A stretch of 64,000 nucleotides of DNA from Pseudomonadota bacterium (lineage in GTDB: Bacteria; Pseudomonadota; Alphaproteobacteria; Rhizobiales; Phreatobacteraceae): positions 62,001 through 126,000 of the forward strand of contig JAIUOO010000004.1 in NCBI GenBank assembly GCA_020161695.1, in the 5' to 3' direction. Made by a program: the position numbers and the translations under genes. This document shows positions 50,461-58,033 of this stretch, one piece after another (within the stretch, counting starts at the first letter, position 1; each line of letters starts with the position of its first letter). The notes below the pieces were generated by a model. It made no database searches. It saw only the letters and a list, made by a program, of their open reading frames with translations, and was not told where the DNA came from.

Positions 50461-51575
50461 TCCGCGGCCTCCGGCAGGGCTTGCTGCTCGCGGGGGGCAA
50501 CATTCTGCCGCTCGGCGATTTCCCGGCGCATCTGCCGGATCAGCGCGAGCTCGGCCTGGAAGTCGACATAGTGCGGCAGCTTGAGGTGCTCGACGAAGCC
50601 CGTCGCCTGTACGTTGTCGGAGTGCATCAGCACGAATTCCTCGTCCTGCGCCGGGGCCTTCGCCTCCTCGCCGAGTTCGCGGGCGCGCAGGGAGCGGTCG
50701 ACCAGCGCCATGGCCATGGTCCGGCGTTCGCAATGGCCGAAGGCGAGGCCATAGCCACGGGTGAAGCGCGGCGGCTCGGTGGCCGAGCCCTTGAACTGGT
50801 TGATCATCTGGCATTCGGTCAGCTCGATCGTGCCGAGCGGCACGGCGAAGCCGGCATCCTCCGCGACGAATTCCAGTTCCACCTCGCCAAGCCGGATCTC
50901 GCCGGCGAAGGGATGGGTGCGGCCGAAGCCGCGCTGCGTCGAATAGCCGAGCGCCAGCAGGAAACCCTCGTCGCCACGCGCGAGGTTCTGGAGGCGCAGG
51001 TCGCGGTCGGCCGGCAGGTCGAGCGGCTCGCGGGTGAGGTCGCCGACGGGAGCGTCGGGATCGCCGGGCGGATTGCGCTCGATGAGATCGTCATTGCCGA
51101 GCAGGTCGGTGACGCGCGGCATCGGCGCATCGTCGGCAGGCGCCGTCGCGGGTTCGGCGATGTCGGCGCCGGCCTCCAGCAGGAAGTCGATCAGGCGGTG
51201 GGTGTAGTCGAAGGTCGGGCCCAGCACCTGCCCGCCCGGAATGTCCTTGAAGGCGGCCGAGACGCGGCGGGCCACCTGCATCGCGCCCGTGTCGACCGGC
51301 TCGCTTGCGCCGAAGCGCGGCAGGGTGGTGCGGAAGGCGCGGACGAGGAAGGCCGCCTCGACCAGATCGCCGCGCGCCTGCTTGATCGCCAGCGCCGCCA
51401 GGTCGCGGTCGTAGAGCGAGCCTTCGGTCATCACGCGATCGACGGCGAGCGTCAGCTGCTCGCGGATCTGCGCGTGCGCAACCTCCGGCACGGCGGGATC
51501 GCCGCGGCGCTTCGTTGCGAGCAGCCTGTGAGCGTTGTCGATGGCGCGCTCGCCGCCTTTCACCGCCACATACAT
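50457..51575 (-). CDS. phnI: Carbon-phosphorus lyase complex subunit PhnI
   Basis: 372 aa, usual PhnI length. MYVAVKGGERAIDNAHRLLATKRRGDP, LALGYSTQRGFGRTHPFAGEIRLGEVELE, LTECQMINQFKG and LKLPHYVDFQAELALIRQMR are family hallmarks. PhnI forms the phosphonate nucleoside triphosphate with PhnG, H and L. Starts 3 nt after phnH. Confidence 0.96.
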   Translation of the reverse strand: MYVAVKGGERAIDNAHRLLATKRRGDPAVPEVAHAQIREQLTLAVDRVMTEGSLYDRDLAALAIKQARGDLVEAAFLVRAFRTTLPRFGASEPVDTGAMQVARRVSAAFKDIPGGQVLGPTFDYTHRLIDFLLEAGADIAEPATAPADDAPMPRVTDLLGNDDLIERNPPGDPDAPVGDLTREPLDLPADRDLRLQNLARGDEGFLLALGYSTQRGFGRTHPFAGEIRLGEVELEFVAEDAGFAVPLGTIELTECQMINQFKGSATEPPRFTRGYGLAFGHCERRTMAMALVDRSLRARELGEEAKAPAQDEEFVLMHSDNVQATGFVEHLKLPHYVDFQAELALIRQMRREIAERQNVAPREQQALPEAAE

Positions 51576-51578
51576 GGG

Positions 51579-52169
51579 TCAGGCGCTCCGGATGCGGGTG
51601 GTGCGGGGCAGGGCAGCCACCGCGTCGGGGCCGGCGAGGATCAGGTCGACGCCGCGCGGGAACAGCGCGCGGTTGGCCGCGAGGCGCTCCACGATGTCGG
51701 ACGGCAGGCTGGACGCGGTGAGAGTGGTTTCTCCCTTGATGCCTGGGCCGGCAAGCGTGAGCGACGGGCCGGCCATCAGGCTCTCCATCTGCAGGATCAG
51801 CGTGGTCGAACGGTCGGGATAGGTGTCGGTGCCGAGGGCGAAGTCGGCGAAATCGGCCACTGACGCCGCATCGGCGATCAGCGCGAAGCTCGCCTGCGAT
51901 GGCGCTGCCGCGATCCGCGCTCCGGTGTGGAAGGCGATGTAGCGCGCGACATCCGGATTGGCCGCCAGCGGCGCATCGAGGAATAGCGGCGTCTCGTAAT
52001 CGGCGAGCGTCAGCGCGACGGCAGCGGCGACAGACGAGAGCGGCGCAGGCGCATCCAGAAGCCCTGCGACCGGCTGGATCGTGCCGGGGCGGGCGAGGGC
52101 GTTCATCACCGCGCGGAAGGTGCGCTGGGCCTCGTGGACGGGATCGGCGAAGGCAAGGGCGACGGCCAT
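51579..52169 (-). CDS. phnH: Phosphonate C-P lyase subunit PhnH
   Basis: 196 aa. DPVHEAQRTFRAVMNALARPG is the PhnH N-terminus; PLAANPDVARYIAFHTGA and RGVDLILAGPDAVAALPRTT (end) agree. ATG at 52169 overlaps the phnG stop (TGATG). Confidence 0.94.
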   Translation of the reverse strand: MAVALAFADPVHEAQRTFRAVMNALARPGTIQPVAGLLDAPAPLSSVAAAVALTLADYETPLFLDAPLAANPDVARYIAFHTGARIAAAPSQASFALIADAASVADFADFALGTDTYPDRSTTLILQMESLMAGPSLTLAGPGIKGETTLTASSLPSDIVERLAANRALFPRGVDLILAGPDAVAALPRTTRIRSA

Positions 52170-52630
52170 CAATTGTCTCCCCTGACCATGGTGAAGAAGT
52201 CGACGCGGGTCGCGGCTGCGCGCGTCTTCGCGAGGGTGGCTTCGGCCGCGAGGCGGGCGCGGACCGGCGCGAGCACGCCTTCCGCCGCTTCGCGCGTCGT
52301 CGGCGCCTGCCAGAGCGCATCGGCCAGCGCCGCCAGGCGCGCCTTGTCGCGGTCGCGGCCGAGGACGTGCCCGAAGCCTGTCTCGCCCGTTGCAAGCGAT
52401 ACGGCGGCGCGGGTCACGGTCGCCTCGCCCAGATTGAACGGAGCGCCATCGCCGCCGATGCGCCCGCGGACCATGACGAGGCCGATTTCCGGCGCGCGCA
52501 GCATTCTGATCCCTGGGCCTGCGAGGGTCTCCAGCGGCGCAAGTTCGGCGGCGGTCGCCCGCGCGGCGAGGGCCATGAAGGCCTTGCGGTCGGCTGTGGC
52601 TGGGCTGGGTTCGGGTGGAGCGTTCGTCAT
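52169..52630 (-). CDS. phnG: Phosphonate C-P lyase subunit PhnG
   Basis: 153 aa; KAFMALAARATAAEL, VMVRGRIGGDGAPFNLGEATVTRAAVSLATGETGFGHVLGRDRDKARLAALADAL is the family core. Two ATGs compete: 52645 and 52630. The Pho box ends at 52653 and the best -10 (TATACC or AATATA, 52642-52635) would overlap an ATG at 52645, so 52630 is taken; it gives 153 aa, close to E. coli PhnG (150). The message may be nearly leaderless. Confidence 0.85.
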   Translation of the reverse strand: MTNAPPEPSPATADRKAFMALAARATAAELAPLETLAGPGIRMLRAPEIGLVMVRGRIGGDGAPFNLGEATVTRAAVSLATGETGFGHVLGRDRDKARLAALADALWQAPTTREAAEGVLAPVRARLAAEATLAKTRAAATRVDFFTMVRGDN

Positions 52631-52634
52631 GATT

Positions 52635-52670
52635 GGTATATTCATCTAGACGATTGCAGTTTTATGACAA
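52635..52670 (-). promoter_or_regulatory. Pho box and -10 region of phnG operon
   Basis: Minus strand: TTGTCATAAAACTGCAAT (52670-52653) matches the PhoB box with two 7-nt TGTCA-type repeats 11 bp apart. The -10 candidate TATACC/AATATA follows after 10-13 nt. Supports PhoB activation of phnGHIJKLMN under phosphate limitation. Confidence 0.7.
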
Positions 52671-52743
52671 CCGAGACGGGCTGACAAGGCCTGCCGGTTG
52701 GCGATAGAGCAGGAGACCTATCGACGGAGGCCGTGACAGGCGG

Positions 52744-53478
52744 ATGACGGGAGAAGCGATGCTCGCGCGGGGCCGGGGGGTGACCGTCTGGCGGCAGATC
52801 GCCGAGGCGATCGAGGCGGAGATTGCCGGTGGCGGCCTGCCACCCGGTGCGCGCCTGCCGACCGAGGCCGCACTGTCGCTGCGATTCGGCGTCAACCGGC
52901 ACACGGTGCGACAGGCGGTGAAATCGCTGGTCGACAAGGGTCTGGTGCGGGTCGCGCAGGGCTCGGGCACCTATGTCGAGGCGAAGCCGCTCGCCTATCC
53001 GATCGGCGCGCGCACGCGGTTCTCCGAGATCGTGGTGGGGCAGGCGCGCGACCCCGCCGGCAAGGTGATCAGCCACCGTGAAGCCGGTGCGAGCGTGGAG
53101 ATCGCCGAGGCATTGGACCTGCCGCCCGGCTCGCTGGTGGTCATGATCGAGAGCGCGCATTTCGCTGATGGCGTACCGATCTCTTGGTCGACGGCGGCAT
53201 TCCCGCTGCCGCGCTTCGCGCGCGTGCCCGAGGTCTATGGCGCGACCGGCTCCATCACCGCCGCGCTCGCCGCCTGCGGTGTGCCGGACTATCGGCGCGC
53301 GGTGACGCGGATCGGCGCGGCGGTGGCCGACCGGACCGATGCCGGGCGGCTGGAGGTCGCCGAGGGGCGGCCGGTTCTGGTGATCGAGAGCGTCAATGTC
53401 GACCGCGACGGCGTGCCCATCCAGTGGGCGCGCTCGCATTTCTCCGCGGATCGCGTGCGGCTGACCGTGGGCGGCTGA
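52744..53478 (+). CDS. phnF: GntR-family regulator PhnF (phosphonate operon)
   Basis: 244 aa. HTH about residues 12-75 (VTVWRQIAEAIEAEIAGGGLPPGARLPTEAALSLRFGVNRHTVRQAVKSLVDKGLVRVAQGSGTYVE), then a UTRA effector domain (FSEIVVGQARDPAGKVISHREAGASVEIAEALDLPPGSLVVMIESAHFADGVPISWS). Divergent from phnG over about 110 nt, the usual site of PhnF. Represses or tunes phn genes along with PhoB. It ends directly against the end of phnE2 with no gap. Confidence 0.93.
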   Translation: MTGEAMLARGRGVTVWRQIAEAIEAEIAGGGLPPGARLPTEAALSLRFGVNRHTVRQAVKSLVDKGLVRVAQGSGTYVEAKPLAYPIGARTRFSEIVVGQARDPAGKVISHREAGASVEIAEALDLPPGSLVVMIESAHFADGVPISWSTAAFPLPRFARVPEVYGATGSITAALAACGVPDYRRAVTRIGAAVADRTDAGRLEVAEGRPVLVIESVNVDRDGVPIQWARSHFSADRVRLTVGG

Positions 53479-54357
53479 CTAGCGCGCTCCGCGGTCGCCG
53501 ATCAGTGCGAAGCGCAGACGGGTCGAAACCATGTCGATCAGGGCCACGGTGACGAGGATCATCAGGATCAGCGCGGAGACGTGCTGATATTCCAGCACAC
53601 GGATCTGCTCGGCGAGATGCAGGCCGATGCCGCCGGCGCCGACGATGCCGATGATCGTGGCCGAGCGGGTGTTGCTCTCGAAATAGTAGAGCACCTGCGC
53701 GGCCATGACCGGCAGAACCTGCGGCAGGAGGCCGAAGCGCACCGCATGGAGCTTCGCGCCGCCGGTGGAGGCAACGCCCTCGACGGCCTTGCGGTCGGCT
53801 GCCTCGATGGCTTCGGAGAACAATTTGCCGAAGGCGCCGACATTCGCGCACACGAGCGCGAGCACGCCCGCGAAGGGGCCGAGCCCGACCACCGACACCC
53901 AGATCAGCGCCCAGATGAGCTCATCCACGCCGCGCACCGTGTCGAGCATGCGGCGGGACAGGAAGTGGATGACCGCGTTGGGCACGACATTCTTCGCGGC
54001 GAGGAAACCGAGCGGCAGGGCGATGGCAGCTGCGGTGAAGACGCCGAGGAAGGCGATGGCGACGGTCTCGGCGAGAGCGTGCAGGTAGATCCAGAACTTT
54101 GCCCAGGTGCCGGTGGAGGGCGGGATCATGTGAACCATGAACTCGCCGAGACGGCCGAGACCGACGATCATCTTCAGCGGCGAGAATTCGAGCACCCAGA
54201 GCCCGTAGACGAGCAGGGCCGCGAGCCCGCCGACCACCAGAAGCGCCCTGGCGCGCGCCCATGGAGAGGGGCGGAAGATGTCGGGATGGCGGGCCTCGAG
54301 CGCCACCCGGTCGGCGAGGGCCTGGGCGCGGATCGGATGCATGGCGCCGGCGCTCAT
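53479..54357 (-). CDS. phnE: Phosphonate ABC transporter permease PhnE (second)
   Basis: 292 aa. About six helices after a cytoplasmic N-terminus (RARALLVVGGLAALLVYGLWVLEF); ETVAIAFLGVFTAAAIALPLGFLAAKNV, EAIEAADRKAVEGVASTGGAKLHAVRFGLLPQVLPV (EAA-type loop) and GIVGAGGIGLHLAEQIRVLEYQHVSALI. ATGA overlap with the first permease, so two different PhnE subunits form the channel. The stop abuts phnF. Confidence 0.93.
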   Translation of the reverse strand: MSAGAMHPIRAQALADRVALEARHPDIFRPSPWARARALLVVGGLAALLVYGLWVLEFSPLKMIVGLGRLGEFMVHMIPPSTGTWAKFWIYLHALAETVAIAFLGVFTAAAIALPLGFLAAKNVVPNAVIHFLSRRMLDTVRGVDELIWALIWVSVVGLGPFAGVLALVCANVGAFGKLFSEAIEAADRKAVEGVASTGGAKLHAVRFGLLPQVLPVMAAQVLYYFESNTRSATIIGIVGAGGIGLHLAEQIRVLEYQHVSALILMILVTVALIDMVSTRLRFALIGDRGAR

Positions 54358-55250
54358 GACCGCGTGCTCATGCTGAGGAAGCGATGACGCAGCCGCTCCG
54401 TGCCGAGGTCGATGGCCATGACGGTGAGGATGATCAGGACGAGGATGGCCGAAACGTCGGCGTAGTAGAACTTGCGGATCGCCTCGACGAGATCCTGGCC
54501 GATGCCGCCCGCGCCGACGAAGCCCATCACCGCCGCGCCGCGCACGTTGATCTCGAAGCGCAGAAGCGCATAGCTGACGAAGTTGGAGAGAACCTGCGGC
54601 ACCACCGCGAAGCGCATGGTCTCGACCCAGGTCGCGCCGGTCGCGGTCAACCCGTCGACCGGCTTCATGTCGATGTTCTCGGCGACCTCGGCGAACTGCT
54701 TGCCGAGCGCGCCGAAGGTATGGATGGCGATGGCGAGGACGCCCGGCACAGGTCCGAGGCCGAAAGCGACCACGAAGATCAGCGCGAAGACGATCTCCGG
54801 GACCGTGCGGCAGAATTCGAGATAGCGCTTGGCGGCGATGCCGGCCCAGCGCGTGGGCGCCAGATTGCGCGCAGAGAGGAAGCAGAAGGCGAAGGCGCCG
54901 ATGCCGCCGAGCAGCGTGCCGACATAGGCGATCAGCAGCGTCTCCCACATCAGCTTCAGCCACTTGTCGAGGCCCCACATCCACTCAGCGATGTCGGTGA
55001 AGACCGGGCGACCGGTGTTCGGGCCGTTGTCGAGGGTGAAGATGCGGCCGATATAGTCGGTGAAGCGCCAGATATTGGCGACGAAGGTGGCGGGCCTTAC
55101 CTCCGCGACGATGCCGGCGACGATGGTCGCCGCGACGAAAAGCGCGAGGCCGATCAAGAGCTGTCGACGCTTCTGCGACACCGCTTCGCCATAGGCGCGT
55201 GCGAGCGCGTCGAGCTGGTGTTCGGGAAGGCGGGTGACGGTGCTCGGCAT
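54354..55250 (-). CDS. phnE: Phosphonate ABC transporter permease PhnE (first)
   Basis: 298 aa. First helix LLIGLALFVAATIVAGIVAE. WETLLIAYVGTLLGGIGAFAFCFLSARNLAP, EVAENIDMKPVDGLTATGATWVETMRFAVVPQVLSNFVSYALLRFEINVRGAAVMGFVGAGGIGQDL are PhnE hallmarks. It resembles the following permease but is longer in the periplasmic loop (FTLDNGPNTGRPVFTDIAEWMWG). 59 nt downstream of phnD. Confidence 0.94.
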   Translation of the reverse strand: MPSTVTRLPEHQLDALARAYGEAVSQKRRQLLIGLALFVAATIVAGIVAEVRPATFVANIWRFTDYIGRIFTLDNGPNTGRPVFTDIAEWMWGLDKWLKLMWETLLIAYVGTLLGGIGAFAFCFLSARNLAPTRWAGIAAKRYLEFCRTVPEIVFALIFVVAFGLGPVPGVLAIAIHTFGALGKQFAEVAENIDMKPVDGLTATGATWVETMRFAVVPQVLSNFVSYALLRFEINVRGAAVMGFVGAGGIGQDLVEAIRKFYYADVSAILVLIILTVMAIDLGTERLRHRFLSMSTRS

Positions 55251-55309
55251 GGTCGCCTCATGCGAACGGGACGGCGCTGCCGCCGCCCCGCTGCCATTGT
55301 CGGTCGATG

Positions 55310-56230
55310 TCACGAACGCGCGCGGCGCAGCTGGTCGACGAACTTCTGCAGCTCGACGATGGTCTCGTAGTCCTTGTGCGTGACCGGGTGGAAGCCGCGA
55401 TCCTTGCCGTCCGACAGGCGGTCGAAGGCGGCCTTGGCCTTGGTCGGCGCTTCCATGAAGGCCTTCAGGATGGCGGCCTTGGCCTCGGCCGGCATGGCGG
55501 CGAGCCAGGCATAGGGCGAGTTCACGATCTCGTCCGACTTGAAGATGATGCGGAAGTCCTCGGCCTTGACCATGTTCTTCGCGACCATGCGGGTCAGGTT
55601 GGAGTCGGTCTCCGAGTTCCACCAGTTGAAGGCGGCGTCGCAGGTGCCCTGCTGCACGGCCGTCACCGCGTTCTCGTGGCTGCCGGCATAGACGACGCGG
55701 CCGAAATGCTGGTCGGGATTGGCGATGCCCATGCGGTTCATCGCGAAGCGCGGCACGTTGTTGCCGGAGGTCGAGTTGGGATCGACGAGGCACAGATTCT
55801 TGGCCCGCAGATCCTGGATCGACTGAATCGGGCTCGACGCCTTCACGTAGAGCACCGAGAAATAGCCGCGCGAGCCGTCGGAATTGACGGTCGTCACGAA
55901 GGGCTCGACGCCGCCATTGGTGACCGTGTGGGCGCGGACGTAGGAGGCAGGGCCGTACTGGGCAACATGGATCTGGCCGGCGCGCTGGCCTTCGATGACG
56001 GCGGCATAGTCGTTGGCGATGCGCAGCGTGACCTTCACGCCGAGCTCCTTCGACAGGTAGTCGTTGAACGGGCCGAAGCGCTCGGTGACGCCCGAAGCGT
56101 TCTCGGCCGGGATGACGGCGAGGACGAGTTCCGGATAGCGCGTCTGCCAGTTGACCTGAGCATTGGCGCTTTGGGCGGCGGCGATGGGCAGGCCGGCGAG
56201 GCCCGCGATGATCTGGCGGCGGTCGAACAT
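55310..56230 (-). CDS. phnD: Phosphonate ABC transporter substrate-binding protein PhnD
   Basis: 306 aa. Leader MFDRRQIIAGLAGLPIAAAQSANA with a twin-arginine motif; ATG at 56230 has GAGGAG upstream. LVLAVIPAENASGVTERFGPFNDYLSKELGVKVTLRIANDYAAVIEGQRAGQIHVAQYGPASYV is the classical PhnD ligand region; DPNSTSGNNVPRF binds the phosphonate. Periplasmic, feeds PhnCE. Confidence 0.96.
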   Translation of the reverse strand: MFDRRQIIAGLAGLPIAAAQSANAQVNWQTRYPELVLAVIPAENASGVTERFGPFNDYLSKELGVKVTLRIANDYAAVIEGQRAGQIHVAQYGPASYVRAHTVTNGGVEPFVTTVNSDGSRGYFSVLYVKASSPIQSIQDLRAKNLCLVDPNSTSGNNVPRFAMNRMGIANPDQHFGRVVYAGSHENAVTAVQQGTCDAAFNWWNSETDSNLTRMVAKNMVKAEDFRIIFKSDEIVNSPYAWLAAMPAEAKAAILKAFMEAPTKAKAAFDRLSDGKDRGFHPVTHKDYETIVELQKFVDQLRRARS

Positions 56231-56260
56231 GGATGGTCTCCTCAAAGGGTGGATGCGTGA

Positions 56261-57073
56261 TCAGGCGGAGGCCAGCAGGGCCTCGGCATAGGCCGCCGCG
56301 GGGGCGGGAAGCGGGGTGTGGCTGTCGATGACGTCGCCGGCCTCGATGCCGTAGAGCTCGCGCGCGGCGGCGTCGGTGAGGGCCTCGGGCGCGCCGTCGA
56401 AGACGACGCGGCCCTGGGCCATGCCGACGAGGCGGTCGCAATAGGCCTTGGCCAGATCGAGCGAATGGAGGTTGCAGATCACGGTGATGCCGAAATGCCG
56501 GTTGATCCGCTGCAGGGCGTCCATGACGACCTTGGTGTTGCGCGGGTCGAGCGAGGCGATCGGCTCGTCGGCGAGGATCAGGCGCGGCTCCTGCACGAGC
56601 GCGCGGGCGATGGCGACGCGCTGCTGTTGTCCGCCGGACAGGCTCTCCGCGCGCTGGGCGGCGAGCTGGGCGATGTCGAACTGCTCGAGTGCCGAAAGCG
56701 CGACGGCCTTGTCCTCGTCCGTCCACATCTTCAGGAGCGCGCGAGCCTGACCGACATGGTTCAGCCGGCCCATCAGCACGTTGGTCAGCACGTCGAGGCG
56801 GCCGATGAGGTTGAACTGCTGGAAGATCATGGCGCAGGACTGGCGCCAGTCGCGCAGCCCCGCGCCGGACAGTGCGGTGACGTCGCGACCCTCGAACAGG
56901 ATGCGGCCGGATGACGGCTCCTGAAGCCGGTTGATCATGCGCAGGAGCGTCGACTTGCCGGCGCCGGAGCGGCCGATGATCCCGACGAAGGAACCGCCCG
57001 CGATCTCGAGCGAAACGTCGGACACCGCCGTCTTGGCGCCGAAGCGCCGCGAAATCCCGTCGATGGTCAGCAT
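56261..57073 (-). CDS. phnC: Phosphonate ABC transporter ATP-binding protein PhnC
   Basis: 270 aa. Walker [25 protein letters not shown], Walker [24 protein letters not shown] and the C-terminal switch [14 protein letters not shown]. First gene of phnCDEE. The Pho box at 57137-57154 is 64 nt upstream. Confidence 0.96.
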   Translation of the reverse strand: MLTIDGISRRFGAKTAVSDVSLEIAGGSFVGIIGRSGAGKSTLLRMINRLQEPSSGRILFEGRDVTALSGAGLRDWRQSCAMIFQQFNLIGRLDVLTNVLMGRLNHVGQARALLKMWTDEDKAVALSALEQFDIAQLAAQRAESLSGGQQQRVAIARALVQEPRLILADEPIASLDPRNTKVVMDALQRINRHFGITVICNLHSLDLAKAYCDRLVGMAQGRVVFDGAPEALTDAAARELYGIEAGDVIDSHTPLPAPAAAYAEALLASA

Positions 57074-57136
57074 ATGCGCACTCCCGCCGCCAGCAGGGCA
57101 AAGCCATGCAGTCAGCGTCGGCTCTATGCCAGTCGA

Positions 57137-57154
57137 ATTACAGTTGTGTGACGG
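57137..57154 (-). promoter_or_regulatory. Pho box of phnC
   Basis: Minus strand CCGTCACACAACTGTAAT: two TGTCA-like repeats, 13 of 18 positions equal to the phnG box. Upstream of phnCDEE. Confidence 0.6.
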
Positions 57155-57202
57155 AAATTCCCGATGGGAGAACGTGGCTTGAGTGGATCGAATACTTGTC
57201 GA

Positions 57203-57231
57203 TTGTCACGATACTGTCACTCAATCGTCAC
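57203..57231 (+). promoter_or_regulatory. Triple Pho box of the hexapeptide acyltransferase gene
   Basis: TTGTCAC (57203), CTGTCAC (57214) and TCGTCAC (57225) recur every 11 bp on the plus strand, the exact period of PhoB half-sites; the first two form TTGTCACGATACTGTCAC. The start codon is 75 nt downstream. Confidence 0.75.
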
Positions 57232-57305
57232 CTGCTCGCGCCAGCGGCAAAGGCCCGAAGAACAAGCCGCGATACAGCCGCTTCGGCAAACAGGATGCAC
57301 CGGCC

Positions 57306-57920
57306 ATGAGCAAACTCGGCCTCGAGCCTTCCATTCATCCGACCGCGCGGGTCACGCGGTCGCAGCTCGGCGCCTATACCGAGGTCGGCGCCTATTCGGT
57401 GATCACCGAGGTCACGATGGACGACTATTCCTACGTGGCGCAGGGCGCACAGTTCGACATGGCGACCATCGGCAAGTTCGCCTCCATCGCCGCCTATACG
57501 CGAATCAATCCCGGCAACCATCCGATGAGCCGGGCGAGCCAGGCGCATTTCCAGTACCGCGCCTCGAAATACTGGGAGGGCGAAGCGGACGAGGCGGAGT
57601 TCTTCGATTGGCGGCGCGCGCACTGGGTGACGGTCGGTCACGATGTCTGGGTCGGTCATGGCGGGGTCGTGCTGGCCGGCAATAGCGTCGGCACGGGAGC
57701 CGTGGTGGCCGCGGGCGCCATCGTCACGAAGGACGTGCCGCCCTATGCCATCGTCGCCGGCAATCCCGCGCGGGTGATGCGCATGCGGTTCGACGAGCGG
57801 ATCGCCGAGCGGCTGATGATGCTCGCGTGGTGGGACTGGGATCACGAGCGGCTGCGGCAGGCGCTGCCGGATTTCAGGAGCCTCGGGATCGAGGCGTTCC
57901 TGGAGAAGCATGGCGGCTAG
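57306..57920 (+). CDS. Phosphonate-metabolism hexapeptide-repeat transferase
   Basis: 204 aa. Left-handed beta-helix of hexapeptide repeats ([65 protein letters not shown]) and the acceptor region [55 protein letters not shown] of xenobiotic acetyltransferases. It fits the phosphonate-associated hexapeptide family that often flanks phn genes, and is divergent from phnC with its own Pho box. An acetyl-CoA-dependent aminoalkylphosphonate acetylation, as by PhnO, is plausible. Confidence 0.85.
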   Translation: MSKLGLEPSIHPTARVTRSQLGAYTEVGAYSVITEVTMDDYSYVAQGAQFDMATIGKFASIAAYTRINPGNHPMSRASQAHFQYRASKYWEGEADEAEFFDWRRAHWVTVGHDVWVGHGGVVLAGNSVGTGAVVAAGAIVTKDVPPYAIVAGNPARVMRMRFDERIAERLMMLAWWDWDHERLRQALPDFRSLGIEAFLEKHGG

Positions 57921-58033
57921 GCTGGCCGACCGGCCGCGACGAGATTGCGCGACGCCGCATCTTCCGGTCGCGCCAGCCTGCCTCTAGATTGCCGCCCGGC
58001 CTCTGCCCACGGCACGACGGAGACCCTGCAGCC

